Assembly: GCF_900091655.1 (NCBI RefSeq)
Contig: NZ_LT594621.1
Location: 3,630,639 to 3,694,638, forward strand
Reading direction: 5' to 3'
Source of the DNA: Culturomica massiliensis
Lineage (GTDB): Bacteria; Bacteroidota; Bacteroidia; Bacteroidales; Marinifilaceae
Length of the DNA stretch: 64,000 bases
In this document: in pieces, positions 26,557-35,242 of the stretch
How the letters are laid out: every line of letters starts with the position of its first letter
How positions within the stretch are numbered: the stretch's first letter is position 1
Made by a program: the position numbers and the translations under genes
The notes under the pieces: model-generated
Told to the model about the DNA's origin: nothing
Database searches by the model: none
Seen by the model: the letters and a program-made list of their open reading frames with translations, nothing else

Positions 26557-28158
26557 ATGGCGTTGTTTAAAAAAGTTCCTCATACCTATACGATTATCGC
26601 TGCTATAATTCTTATTTGTGCCGTGCTTTCCTGGATTATTCCCGCAGGAGAATTCGACAGACAGACCGTCGAATTAGATGGGGTGAAGCGCACGATTATT
26701 GTTGATGATTCTTTTCACCGGGTGGAACAATCTCCTCAAACCTGGCAGGTTTTTGGGGTTTTATTGGAGGGATTCGAAAAGCAGGCGGGAATCATTGCTT
26801 TTTTATTGATTATCGGCGGAGCATTTCAGATTATGAATAGCAGCAAAGCTGTAGATGTGGGGATTTTTTCTTTTTTACATTTTACCCGGGGATTGGAGCG
26901 TTATAAGTGGATGAAGCGTATCGGAGTCAATAATGTCGTCATTTCTTTAGTTATCATTCTGTTCAGCCTTTTTGGTTCTGTTTTCGGAATGAGTGAAGAA
27001 ACACTGGCTTTTGTAATTATTATCGTTCCTTTGGCTATTAAAATGGGGTATGATTCGATTACAGGACTTTGTATGGTTTATGTCGCGGCTCATGTCGGGT
27101 TTTCCGGTGCGGTTTTAAATCCTTTTACGATTGGTATCGCTCAGGGATTGTCCGATTTGCCTTTGTTTTCCGGGTTCGAATATCGCTTGGTTTGTTGGGG
27201 GATACTGACGGCTGTTCTGATTGCTGTCGTTTTGTGGTATGCGGCCCGGATAAAGCGCAATCCGGCCCTTTCCCCCATGTATGAGGCTGATGAATATTGG
27301 CGGAACCGGGGGAGTGAGAATGTGGCGGCAGTCGAATACAATACTTCCCGGGCTTCCTGTGTCGTATATTTTCTGATATTGGTGGCCTTAATCGGTTTTT
27401 CGGTTTATTATCCGTTGACGGAATTCCGCCTGGGAGATGCTGTTATTTCTTTTTATGCCTTACCTGTGATGACTGGTTTGTATGCTTTATTGGGTGCTTT
27501 AGGACTCCGGAAGTCGTCTCATTTTTTTATTCTGACGGTATTGGGATTCACGATTGTCTTTTTAGTCATAGGGGTAATGGGGCATGGTTGGTATTTGACG
27601 GAGATCTCTGCACTTTTTTTAGCTATGGGCGTTTTGTCGGGATTTGCATTCGGGAGGTCGTCGGATGAAGTCATAAAATTATTTTTGGAAGGAGCGAAGG
27701 ATATTCTTTCGGCTGCGATTGTTGTCGGTTTGGCAGGTGGAATAATCGAAATATTACAGGATGGTCGTATTATAGACCCTATTCTTCACGGTTTGGCAGC
27801 TTTGATGAATGATGTCGGCAAGAGTGTTTCGTTGGGTGTGATGTATCTGATTCAGACGTTGATCAATATCGTTATTCCTTCCGGGTCGGCCAAAGCTGCT
27901 TTGACAATGCCCATTATGGCGCCTTTTTCCGATGTGATCGGTATTTCACGTCAGGCGACTGTAATGGCTTATCAATTTGGAGACGGTTTTACGAATATGA
28001 TTACTCCGACCTCGGCCGTTCTGATCGGAGCATTGGGTATCGCTCGTATACCTTATGAGGTGTGGGTGAAATGGTTTGTGAAAATATTGATATTTTTTAT
28101 TGTGTTGGGTTTTGTATTGTTGTTGCCGACAATTTGGTTCGAATTGCCGGGATTTTAA
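26557..28158 (+). CDS. YfcC-family (ArcD/DcuC-like) membrane carrier
   Basis: Inner-membrane carrier of 533 residues with about 12 hydrophobic helices. The N-terminus PHTYTIIAAIILICAVLSWIIPAGEF and the late VMYLIQTLINIVIPSGSAKAALTMPIM and DGFTNMITPTSAVLIGAL are the two hairpin signatures of COG1288/YfcC carriers, related to basic amino-acid antiporters and C4-dicarboxylate carriers. The substrate is not determined. The next gene begins 9 bp later. Confidence 0.85.
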   Translation: MALFKKVPHTYTIIAAIILICAVLSWIIPAGEFDRQTVELDGVKRTIIVDDSFHRVEQSPQTWQVFGVLLEGFEKQAGIIAFLLIIGGAFQIMNSSKAVDVGIFSFLHFTRGLERYKWMKRIGVNNVVISLVIILFSLFGSVFGMSEETLAFVIIIVPLAIKMGYDSITGLCMVYVAAHVGFSGAVLNPFTIGIAQGLSDLPLFSGFEYRLVCWGILTAVLIAVVLWYAARIKRNPALSPMYEADEYWRNRGSENVAAVEYNTSRASCVVYFLILVALIGFSVYYPLTEFRLGDAVISFYALPVMTGLYALLGALGLRKSSHFFILTVLGFTIVFLVIGVMGHGWYLTEISALFLAMGVLSGFAFGRSSDEVIKLFLEGAKDILSAAIVVGLAGGIIEILQDGRIIDPILHGLAALMNDVGKSVSLGVMYLIQTLINIVIPSGSAKAALTMPIMAPFSDVIGISRQATVMAYQFGDGFTNMITPTSAVLIGALGIARIPYEVWVKWFVKILIFFIVLGFVLLLPTIWFELPGF

Positions 28159-28167
28159 TTTCGGGTT

Positions 28168-28692
28168 ATGAATGAATTTGCTGCAATTGATTTTGAGACG
28201 GCCAACTGGCAATCTACGAGTGTATGCTCTGTAGGGGTGGTCGTTATAAAGGAGGGAAACATCGAAGACAAGTATTATAGTTTAATACATCCGGCTCCTA
28301 ATTTTTATTCGCGGCGAAATACGGCAGTTCACGGCCTGACACGGGAAGATACGGAGGAAGCTCCGGCATTTCCGACCGTGTGGCGGGAAATTCTGCCTAT
28401 GATTAAGGGACTTCCCCTGGTGGCTCACAACAGTGTGTTCGATGAAGGGTGTTTAAAGGCGGTTCATGCTTTATATGAAATGGTTTATCCCGGTTATCCT
28501 TTTTATTGTACTTACCGTTTGGCACGTAAGTCGTTTAAAGGATTGGAAAACTATCAATTACACACGGTTTCGGCTTATTGCGGCTATGATCTGACAAGGC
28601 ATCACCATGCTTTGGCCGATGCCGAAGCATGTGCTGCCATTATGTTAAAGTTATTGGAAGCCCCTAATTGTCTGTTGTCTCAAAGGAAATAA
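28168..28692 (+). CDS. DEDDh 3'-5' exonuclease (PolIII epsilon-like)
   Basis: Stand-alone exonuclease of 174 residues. AAIDFETANW gives the first Asp-Glu (8 and 10), VAHNSVFDEG the second Asp, and HHALADAEA the final His-Asp of the DEDDh set. It could proofread for DnaE, which lacks an exonuclease, or be a general DNA/RNA trimming enzyme. Confidence 0.88.
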   Translation: MNEFAAIDFETANWQSTSVCSVGVVVIKEGNIEDKYYSLIHPAPNFYSRRNTAVHGLTREDTEEAPAFPTVWREILPMIKGLPLVAHNSVFDEGCLKAVHALYEMVYPGYPFYCTYRLARKSFKGLENYQLHTVSAYCGYDLTRHHHALADAEACAAIMLKLLEAPNCLLSQRK

Positions 28693-28694
28693 TT

Positions 28695-30401
28695 ATGTCT
28701 TTAAAAAAAATAATCAGCGGGATATCGACTTTTCCCAGTAAAAACGCCTGGGTTTGGAAAGATTCGGTGTCGGTATTGTCATTTACTCTTTTCCATCTTT
28801 TATGGATCATACGTTTGTTTTCTTTATTGCAGATCATCAAATATATTTATCGGAAAATTGCTTTTTGTATCAAGCAGTTTTCTTTGGATAAAGGGAGTAA
28901 AAGAATAAATATCCCGGTGTTGCTGGTTGAACTTTATTTTATCTTTTTTGCTTTAGGGATTTTTTTTGTTTTCCGGAATAAGTATATTTTGTTTTATTAT
29001 TTGATCGAATCGTCGGTTTGGTTGTTGTATTATAATGTATTCCGGAGATTTTATGAAGAAAAATATTCGATATGCCATCAGATGGAGTATTTTGTACTGA
29101 TTCCGGTTGTATTTTTTTCACAAGCCAAAGCCATATCCTTAATAGAAAATGCCGATCTCAATATAACTCTTCAGGCTTTGGCCGGTAATTTCCCGTCTGC
29201 AGATTTCCCTTTTTATGTAACGATTCTGAGTGTGCTTTATATTGCGATTATTATCAGTGTGGTGATATCGACCTTACCGTCGGAATCAGTCAAGACCGAA
29301 AAGAGAAGCCATTTTATGACGATTATCGGCGCCGGAGATGTTGTCTGTAAACGGCTTTATCCGGCACTTCAGAGGCTTTGTCCTTATCGGGATATCGTTA
29401 TTTTTCACAAAAAAAATACTCCGGTAAATCCTGATTTCTTTACGACCGTAAAATCGGGCTTGAGATTGTTTGAGGATGATTTTGAGATTGCTGCGACGGC
29501 CCGGGATTCTGAAATTTTGTGGATAGCAACACCTTCGTATAAGCATCTTCCGTATTTGGAAAGTTTTATGAACGATAATATGTTTATCGTGTTGGAGAAG
29601 CCTTTGACTTCTGTAAAATATGAGATTCCCTTGTTGAAAAAGTTAATGGCTATTCCTTCTATTTGGAATAAAATCTTTTCATTGAGTTATTATGTGCAGG
29701 AGAAAGCACTGCCTTTGACTTATTTTTTCAATCCGTTGTCTTTTTATGAGAAATACCTGACCTTTCCGGAATTATTGAATAAAAAGATGTTGGCTGAAAT
29801 CAGGGAGCGACTGGGGAAGATCAAGGACGTCGGGATATTTTTGGTGGAAGGTAAGGATGCCCGGGACTGGGCGAACGATTCGGCAACGGGTGGGCAATTA
29901 TTCGAGACATTTATCCACCCTGCATTGATTAATCGGATTATATCGGGAGAAGAGGCTGTATGGACGGATGTGAAATGGAGTTTAGGCGTATATGAAGATA
30001 TAAAAACCGAAACATTTATAGGTTGTAAGGGGAAGACGAACGGCTATTGTTTTACATTACTGGTCGGAAAATTTATAAATGATCTTTTCCGGAAACGCTA
30101 TTGTGAGGTGAGGTTTGAAAATGGAGTTGTTTTTATGGATTTTGACGAGCGTATGTTGAAGATACAGACCGGGGAAGAGAGTTACTCTATAGCGGTTTCT
30201 TCTTCTTTCCGGAATTATGAGATACAGACGGATATGGTTGTTCGTTGCTACGAAGATCATTTGGTACCCTCGATAGTTGATTGTTCGGGATTGCAGGTCG
30301 GGGTGTTGGAGTGGCTGTCTGGTCAGGATCTGACCAATGTTACACGTTTTAATTATTCGGATGATTTTAATCCTTTTGCCGGAATGAAACAATACATATA
30401 A
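28695..30401 (+). CDS. Membrane protein fused to a Gfo/Idh/MocA-like oxidoreductase
   Basis: 568 residues. The first 200 residues hold about five hydrophobic helices (near 25-55, 72-93, 96-115, 131-150, 171-193). Then a Rossmann fold starts with MTIIGAGDVVCKRLYPALQ (about 208-226), followed by ILWIATPSYKHLP, IVLEKPLTS (the EKP motif of Gfo/Idh/MocA proteins) and FETFIHPALIN, which may give the active-site His. A membrane-anchored dehydrogenase is unusual for this family, whose members are normally soluble. The start ATG is at 28695; an earlier in-frame TTG overlaps the exonuclease gene. Repeat DNA begins one base after the stop codon. Substrate unknown. Confidence 0.65.
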   Translation: MSLKKIISGISTFPSKNAWVWKDSVSVLSFTLFHLLWIIRLFSLLQIIKYIYRKIAFCIKQFSLDKGSKRINIPVLLVELYFIFFALGIFFVFRNKYILFYYLIESSVWLLYYNVFRRFYEEKYSICHQMEYFVLIPVVFFSQAKAISLIENADLNITLQALAGNFPSADFPFYVTILSVLYIAIIISVVISTLPSESVKTEKRSHFMTIIGAGDVVCKRLYPALQRLCPYRDIVIFHKKNTPVNPDFFTTVKSGLRLFEDDFEIAATARDSEILWIATPSYKHLPYLESFMNDNMFIVLEKPLTSVKYEIPLLKKLMAIPSIWNKIFSLSYYVQEKALPLTYFFNPLSFYEKYLTFPELLNKKMLAEIRERLGKIKDVGIFLVEGKDARDWANDSATGGQLFETFIHPALINRIISGEEAVWTDVKWSLGVYEDIKTETFIGCKGKTNGYCFTLLVGKFINDLFRKRYCEVRFENGVVFMDFDERMLKIQTGEESYSIAVSSSFRNYEIQTDMVVRCYEDHLVPSIVDCSGLQVGVLEWLSGQDLTNVTRFNYSDDFNPFAGMKQYI

Positions 30402-30585
30402 ATTTTAGATTTACGATTTTAGATTTTAGATTGGGCCCACAGCGCGGCCTTAAAAGATTTACGATTTATGATTTACGATTTTAGATTGGATACACAAATT
30501 AGCTTAAAATAGAATTTACGATTTATGATTTTAGATTAAATAAATCCGATGACGAATTCCTTTGTCAAGCGATTTACAATTTATA
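30402..30585. repeat. Modular intergenic repeat array (R-S1-R-S1-R-S2-R)
   Basis: Alternating blocks of ATTTACGATTTTAGATT type with spacers GGGCCCACAGCGCGGCCTTAA (S1-like), a diverged S1 ending AGCTTAAAAT, and AAATAAATCCGATGACGAAT (S2). It fills nearly the whole gap between the membrane oxidoreductase and the HAD gene. Confidence 0.75.
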
Positions 30586-30609
30586 TGTCGAATATAATCG
30601 GATAAAATA

Positions 30610-31335
30610 ATGTATGATATAGAATCAGCATATATGCGTTTTTTAGGTCGCTGCCACATTGAGCATGCGGCGTTGAAAGCGGTACTTTTTGATATGGACG
30701 GCGTACTTTTCGATTCGATGAAGAATCATACGCTGGCATGGTATGAGACGATTTCCGGGATGGGAATTCCCTGTGTGCGGGAGGAGTTTTATCAGTATGA
30801 AGGAGCGACGGGTAAGGGGACAATCGATCATATCTATCAACGGACTTATGGAAGAGATGCAACCGATCACGAGGTTGAGTATATTTATGGCGAGAAAAGC
30901 CGCCGCTTTAACGAGCTGGGAGAAGCCGAACCGATGCCCGGAGCAAAAGAGATGTTAACGGAAGTTGTAAGGAGAGGATTGATTCCGGTATTGGTGACAG
31001 GTTCCGGTCAGCGTTCCTTATTGGATCGGTTAAACCGGGTGTATCCCGGTGTATTTGCGCCGGAACGTATGGTGACGGCTTTTGATGTGCAACGCGGTAA
31101 GCCTGATCCGGAGCCTTATTTGAAAGGTTTGGAAAAAGCCGGAGTAAAGCCTTTCGAGGCAATGGTCGTTGAGAATGCACCTTTGGGGGTAAGAGCCGGT
31201 GTGGTTGCGAGAATTTTTACGGTTGCCGTCAATACGGGACCGATTCCTGACGAGCAGTTGCGGAGGGCCGGCGCGAATTTACTTTTTCCGGATATGCAGA
31301 GTCTGGCGGAACACTTTTGCAATTTGAAGTTTTAA
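30610..31335 (+). CDS. HAD-superfamily phosphatase (beta-phosphoglucomutase-like)
   Basis: Cytoplasmic phosphatase or phosphomutase of 241 residues. Motif I is LFDMDGVLFDSM, motif II LVTGSG, and motif III/IV GKPDPEPYLKGLEKAG with VVENAPLGVRAG; a helical cap lies between. Substrate cannot be assigned; sugar phosphates are typical for this subfamily. The first 20 residues precede the HAD core and may be an overlong start. Confidence 0.85.
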   Translation: MYDIESAYMRFLGRCHIEHAALKAVLFDMDGVLFDSMKNHTLAWYETISGMGIPCVREEFYQYEGATGKGTIDHIYQRTYGRDATDHEVEYIYGEKSRRFNELGEAEPMPGAKEMLTEVVRRGLIPVLVTGSGQRSLLDRLNRVYPGVFAPERMVTAFDVQRGKPDPEPYLKGLEKAGVKPFEAMVVENAPLGVRAGVVARIFTVAVNTGPIPDEQLRRAGANLLFPDMQSLAEHFCNLKF

Positions 31336-31361
31336 CTGTAATCTAAAAATGAAGGCGTACT

Positions 31362-32414
31362 TTAATTTGCAGCGTGTCCGGATGCTTTCTCCCAGGAAAT
31401 AATGATCCCGATTACTTCTGAATAATTTTTTGTCCCGGAAGCTATCTGATTGCTTTTCAGAAACAGGTTGTAAATATAGTTTTGAATTTTTCCGATGCCC
31501 GGACTGTATTTATTGCGCCAGTATTTTAAATAGGCTTTGTATTGCCCGATAATTTCAGGACGGATGGAGGTGGTGAATTGTTTGAATTCGTCTTCGGAAA
31601 GCAAACGGTTGGCATTTTGAAGCACATACCCCAAAAGTATAAAGTTACCGCTATAACGTATGGCCGCTGATTCAGACCGGTTGCATATCAACCAGGCGTA
31701 GAAATTTGCTTCGGCTTCACTCGAGATACCTAATCGGTGGGCTGTTTCATGAGCAAATACACCGGGGTATTCTTCCAGCCGTAATTCCCGGTTTAAATTG
31801 AATTCACAGAAGAAAGGTCCCATATAACCGGTAACACCAACTTTAGATAATAGCGGGCTGATTAGCATGGTTTTGGCTTTTAAATGGGCCGGTGGGTGAA
31901 TCAGACCGAATTCTTTTTCAAGACGGGCATATCCTTTTTGTATTTCTTCAGCTACCGGGAGGGAATCGGGAGAATGGGTTACGGTGTAGCTGTTGTTTAA
32001 TTTTTCTACGTAATCGGTTAAAAAGTGGCGGAATTCTTCTTCGGTATAAGAAACCGGAGTTATACCCGTGCGTGCATAAAAATTTTCCCGGAAATAGTTC
32101 AAACCCCAGGCCAGATAGAACCATACGTAAATCCAACCCAGTATCAGCAATAAATTGAAAATTCTTTCCTTCCGGCTCTTTTTCCGGATAAGAATACGGA
32201 GAAAATAAATGAGTAAGAACAGAGAAGCTGACAGGATGAATAAGTCTCCGACTGAAAATGGAAAAACAGAAGAAAAGGCCGATAGGACAGTAGTAATACC
32301 CGGATAGATATGACGGGCATAAAACTCTCCTGCGGCGGGGAAGAAACGGACCATTCCTATTGCTATTATAAAAGCAATAAGCAGAAGCGCTGAACATTTT
32401 TTCCCGTTATGCAT
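31362..32414 (-). CDS. DUF3810 membrane protein with HExxH motif
   Basis: 350-residue membrane protein. Three hydrophobic segments lie in the first 120 residues, followed by a large soluble part carrying VFAHETAHRLGISSEAEANFYAW, a zinc-metallopeptidase HExxH motif with a downstream Glu. This matches DUF3810, a conserved Bacteroidota family of unproven function. It follows the cytidylate-kinase-like gene by 15 bp on the same strand, suggesting co-transcription. Confidence 0.82.
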   Translation of the reverse strand: MHNGKKCSALLLIAFIIAIGMVRFFPAAGEFYARHIYPGITTVLSAFSSVFPFSVGDLFILSASLFLLIYFLRILIRKKSRKERIFNLLLILGWIYVWFYLAWGLNYFRENFYARTGITPVSYTEEEFRHFLTDYVEKLNNSYTVTHSPDSLPVAEEIQKGYARLEKEFGLIHPPAHLKAKTMLISPLLSKVGVTGYMGPFFCEFNLNRELRLEEYPGVFAHETAHRLGISSEAEANFYAWLICNRSESAAIRYSGNFILLGYVLQNANRLLSEDEFKQFTTSIRPEIIGQYKAYLKYWRNKYSPGIGKIQNYIYNLFLKSNQIASGTKNYSEVIGIIISWEKASGHAAN

Positions 32415-32429
32415 GTATTGTCCGACTGG

Positions 32430-33047
32430 TTATTTTATTCTCTGGCGGATAAAGAACTCGATAAGCTCTGTTGTTTTATCCGTCCCCAATATCGACGAAT
32501 CGATGCTTAGATGATAGGATGAGGCTGCTCCCCAGGTTTTGTCTGTATAATAATTGTAATAGCTGGAGCGGTTTTTATCTGTTTTACGAATGAGTTCCAA
32601 AGCTTCTTTTTCCGGAAGGTTTAAAGATTTTTTTACCCGTTCGGCTCTGTCCTGCATGTTGGAATGTATAAAAACGTTCGTACAGTTTTTTTCATCCTGT
32701 AAAATATAATCGGCACACCGCCCGACAATGATACAGGATTTTTCTGTGGCTAATTTACGGATAACGTCCGATTGTACCTGAAATAAAGTCGCATCCGTGA
32801 AATAGTCGTTGGGTTGATATATGGCTCCGTTCATGGAAAAACCCATCGCAAGGGCTTGCAAAAAGCCGCCTGATGTTTTTTCGTCGGCTTTTTCGAAAAG
32901 TTCGGAACACAAACCGCTTTCTTTGGCTGCCAATTGTAATAACTCTTTGTCGTAATATGAGATATTCAGTTTTTCTGCTAATTTTTTCCCGATTTCCCGA
33001 CCTCCGCTCCCGAATTGCCGGCCGATCGTAACAATTATTTTTTCCAT
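32430..33047 (-). CDS. Cytidylate kinase-like protein
   Basis: 205 residues with a P-loop variant IGRQFGSGGREIGKKLAEKL at 8-27 and the lid region VGRCADYIL. This is the cytidylate kinase-like (AAA_26) family, distinct from the housekeeping Cmk, and found in many anaerobes. The phosphate acceptor is not known. First gene of a two-gene unit with DUF3810. Confidence 0.85.
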   Translation of the reverse strand: MEKIIVTIGRQFGSGGREIGKKLAEKLNISYYDKELLQLAAKESGLCSELFEKADEKTSGGFLQALAMGFSMNGAIYQPNDYFTDATLFQVQSDVIRKLATEKSCIIVGRCADYILQDEKNCTNVFIHSNMQDRAERVKKSLNLPEKEALELIRKTDKNRSSYYNYYTDKTWGAASSYHLSIDSSILGTDKTTELIEFFIRQRIK

Positions 33048-33186
33048 TTTGAAAGGATATGACTGGTTTTTAACTTGGATAGTTTCATCTGAATACAGGT
33101 CCCGGTTTACGGGGATATATCGAGGTTCAGTCTATCTTATGCAATAATAATAAAAAAAAGGACAGGATAAAAGGATAGGTATAAAA

Positions 33187-33371
33187 TATAGATTTACGAT
33201 TTATGATTTACGATTTACGATTAAATCCACAGGCCGACCTAAAAGAATTTTAGATTTACGATTTTAGATTTACGATTAAACGCACAGGCCGACCCTAAAA
33301 GATTTACGATTTATGATTTACGATTTTAGGTTGAGCCCGCAAGCCAACCCTAAAAGAATTGTAAATCTACA
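33187..33371. repeat. Three tandem R-S1 repeat units
   Basis: Units starting at 33190, 33253 and 33301 each join an ATTTACGATTTATGATT block to a spacer of the S1 type: CCACAGGCCGACCTAAAA, GCACAGGCCGACCCTAAAA and GCCCGCAAGCCAACCCTAAAA. The array is the first part of an 805-bp gap (33048-33852); the remainder holds the inverted repeat at 33635-33780 and otherwise nothing recognised. Confidence 0.75.
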
Positions 33372-33634
33372 TTAAAACTTATGGCTTAGTGGAGGTTGCG
33401 ATTGAGCAGGGTTACAACCATAGTGCCGGCGGAAGAATTTTAATTTCAGATTGAGTTTATAATCCGGGTCTACACAAATCTTTTTATCCGGACGTACCTT
33501 GTGTCGTACACATAAATTTCTCCCATAGATTGGGCTGTTAATTTCAAAAACGGAATTTTTTGTTATGATATAAAATCGGTTGTTTTACATGTATTTTTGG
33601 ATATTTATTTGATAATAAGATGATTGTGTATTGA

Positions 33635-33780
33635 TAAAAACGATCATTTAATTAAGATAAACACACACCGATTTTGTGACAAAGATAGAAAAATGCAATT
33701 AGTTTTTATTCAATTTGTTAACTTTTTTTATTCTTTCTTTTTTTGGAAAAAGGTGTCCCCTATAAAAATGATCGTTTTTA
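33635..33780. repeat. 15-bp perfect inverted repeats 116 bp apart
   Basis: TAAAAACGATCATTT (33635-33649) is repeated in exact reverse complement at 33766-33780. Between them, on the minus strand, TATCTTTG (33680-33687) is a perfect Bacteroidales -7 box pointing toward the cytidylate-kinase-like gene, although no good -33 box is seen. The arms may be a paired operator for the divergent genes on either side. Confidence 0.5.
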
Positions 33781-33852
33781 CGTGTTATTTGATTTGGTTG
33801 CTCTTCCCGGTTTGTTTTTAGTATTAATCAGCTCTTTTGGGGCACAAAAAGA

Positions 33853-34506
33853 ATGAATATGAAAAGAATGATTGTATCGGCAGTTTTAATTGCTGCACTT
33901 GTTGTGGGCGTGAAAGCTCAGGAAATCAAATGGGGTGTAAAAGCCGGATTAAATTTAACGACAGCCGGTAAAGATTTGAAAGATGTTATGAAGGATGGAG
34001 ATTTCGATCAGAAAACCAAAGTCGGTTTTCACATCGGAGCTTTTTTGGATTGGGGTCTGACTGAAAACTTTTATATTCAGCCCGGTTTGTATTACGCTAA
34101 TAAAGGTGTGAAATTTGAAAATAAAGAAGACGATAGCTACAAAACGAAAGTAAATCTGAGCTATCTGGAGTTGCCGATCCTGGCTTCTTATCGCTTTTCT
34201 TTGTCCGATAATATCAAATGGCATGTAAATGCCGGACCGTATCTGGCTTACGGAATCGGAGGAAAATTTAAATATGAAGGAGAAGAGGGTGATGAAAGAG
34301 AAGATGCTTTCGGCACCGGAGAGGATGAAGCTGGGTTAAAACGTTTTGACTTCGGATTGAGTTTCGGTACCGGTGTCAGTTTCAATGCCATTTATGTCGG
34401 TGTAAAATATGATCTCGGATTGACGAATATTGCCGATAAAGATTCGTGGGACGATACGAAAATTAAAAATCGGAATTTTGCCGTTTCTGTCGGATATACT
34501 TTTTAA
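33853..34506 (+). CDS. Outer-membrane beta-barrel protein (OMP_b-brl, PorT-like)
   Basis: 217-residue porin-family protein. A signal peptide ends at KAQ near residue 24, then KWGVKAGLNLTTAG starts an 8-strand barrel; the last strand ends in Val-Gly-Tyr-Thr-Phe. Acidic loops (EGEEGDEREDAFGTGEDEAG) face outward. A second ATG two codons later is equally possible as start. Function not predictable. A strong terminator lies at 34622-34655. Confidence 0.85.
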   Translation: MNMKRMIVSAVLIAALVVGVKAQEIKWGVKAGLNLTTAGKDLKDVMKDGDFDQKTKVGFHIGAFLDWGLTENFYIQPGLYYANKGVKFENKEDDSYKTKVNLSYLELPILASYRFSLSDNIKWHVNAGPYLAYGIGGKFKYEGEEGDEREDAFGTGEDEAGLKRFDFGLSFGTGVSFNAIYVGVKYDLGLTNIADKDSWDDTKIKNRNFAVSVGYTF

Positions 34507-34518
34507 AAGGAGTTTTAA

Positions 34519-34598
34519 TTTTTAGATTTACGATTTTAGATGATACACACGACTTTTCCCTGCAAAAAGAGGAATCGTAATCGTAAATCGTAAATCAA
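34519..34598. repeat. Degenerate modular repeat with inverted R blocks
   Basis: TTTAGATTTACGATTTTAGAT at the left and AATCGTAAATCGTAAATC at the right are inverted copies of the R block around a 35-bp centre. It begins 12 bp after the stop of the beta-barrel gene. Confidence 0.6.
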
Positions 34599-34621
34599 AT
34601 GAATCTGAAAATTGGTTGCAG

Positions 34622-34655
34622 AGCCTGTCAAAAGCATTTTTGACAGGCTTATTTT
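34622..34655 (+). terminator. Terminator after the beta-barrel gene
   Basis: AGCCTGTCAAAA (34622-34633) pairs exactly with TTTTGACAGGCT (34638-34649) and is followed by TATTTT. Between here and about 34990 the sequence is AT-rich and no gene or signal was recognised. Confidence 0.8.
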
Positions 34656-34994
34656 GTGGTGTAAATTGTAGGAATTATTCCATTGAATGGAATGCTATTT
34701 TTCTATAAATATTTGAACGGTTGTTCTATATAAAGTTTAAACCGCTCTGATGGTTAAAAATCATATTTTTAATCTGAATCCCGGTAATATTGTTTTTTAA
34801 TATATTTAAATACAGTGATTTGAGTCTACTTGTCTCCGGTATTTTCTTTTGGTTTTTAAGTCGATTAACTAATATGATTCGGATAAATATTGAATGATTG
34901 TTCATGTATAATTGGGGAATTTCATTTTCGGTATATAAAAAACACAAAATACAAACGTTTTCGTGGATTGATTTCCCGTTTATGTCTTAATTGC

Positions 34995-35025
34995 TTTCTT
35001 TTCCGATAATTAATATTTAATATTG
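34995..35025 (+). promoter_or_regulatory. Possible promoter of a short transcript
   Basis: TTTC (34995-34998) and TAATATTG (35018-35025) each differ by one base from the -33 and -7 consensus and are 19 bp apart. They precede the small reading frame and terminator at 35085-35211. Confidence 0.3.
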
Positions 35026-35084
35026 TCCCTGGAATTCATTGTAATACCGTAAGATGAATTCTGTAATTATGAAATTTCGGATTT

Positions 35085-35177
35085 ATGGTGATCAGAAATA
35101 TGAAGCTGGCAGATCGATTTATGAAACGTAGAACTACGTTGCGGGCTTCTTTTACATCACCGGAAAGATACATTTGA
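35085..35177 (+). CDS. Possible 30-residue basic small protein or leader peptide
   Basis: ATG-to-TGA frame of 30 codons, rich in Arg/Lys (MKLADRFMKRRTTLR is the middle part) and ending SPERYI. Its stop is 6 bp before a strong terminator, and a weak promoter lies upstream, so the region looks like a self-contained short transcription unit. Inside it AACGTAG and CTACGTT form a small hairpin. It may be a small protein, or a leader peptide controlling read-through into the giant gene 66 bp later. No homologue is known to me. Confidence 0.35.
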   Translation: MVIRNMKLADRFMKRRTTLRASFTSPERYI

Positions 35178-35183
35178 ATCAGG

Positions 35184-35211
35184 AAGCTCGCTGAAAGGCG
35201 AGCTTTTTTTA
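35184..35211 (+). terminator. Terminator 37 bp upstream of the giant gene
   Basis: AAGCTCGC (35184-35191) pairs with GCGAGCTT (35198-35205), followed by an unbroken run of T. It lies so close to the next start codon (35243) that a separate promoter has no room downstream of it. Confidence 0.8.
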
Positions 35212-35242
35212 TATAGTGACTTGAAACCTGTAACAATAGAGT

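Noticed and set aside
33624..33821. 65-codon plus-strand frame before the beta-barrel gene
   Set aside because: Runs across an inverted repeat and AT-rich DNA, with no start signal and no protein-like pattern.
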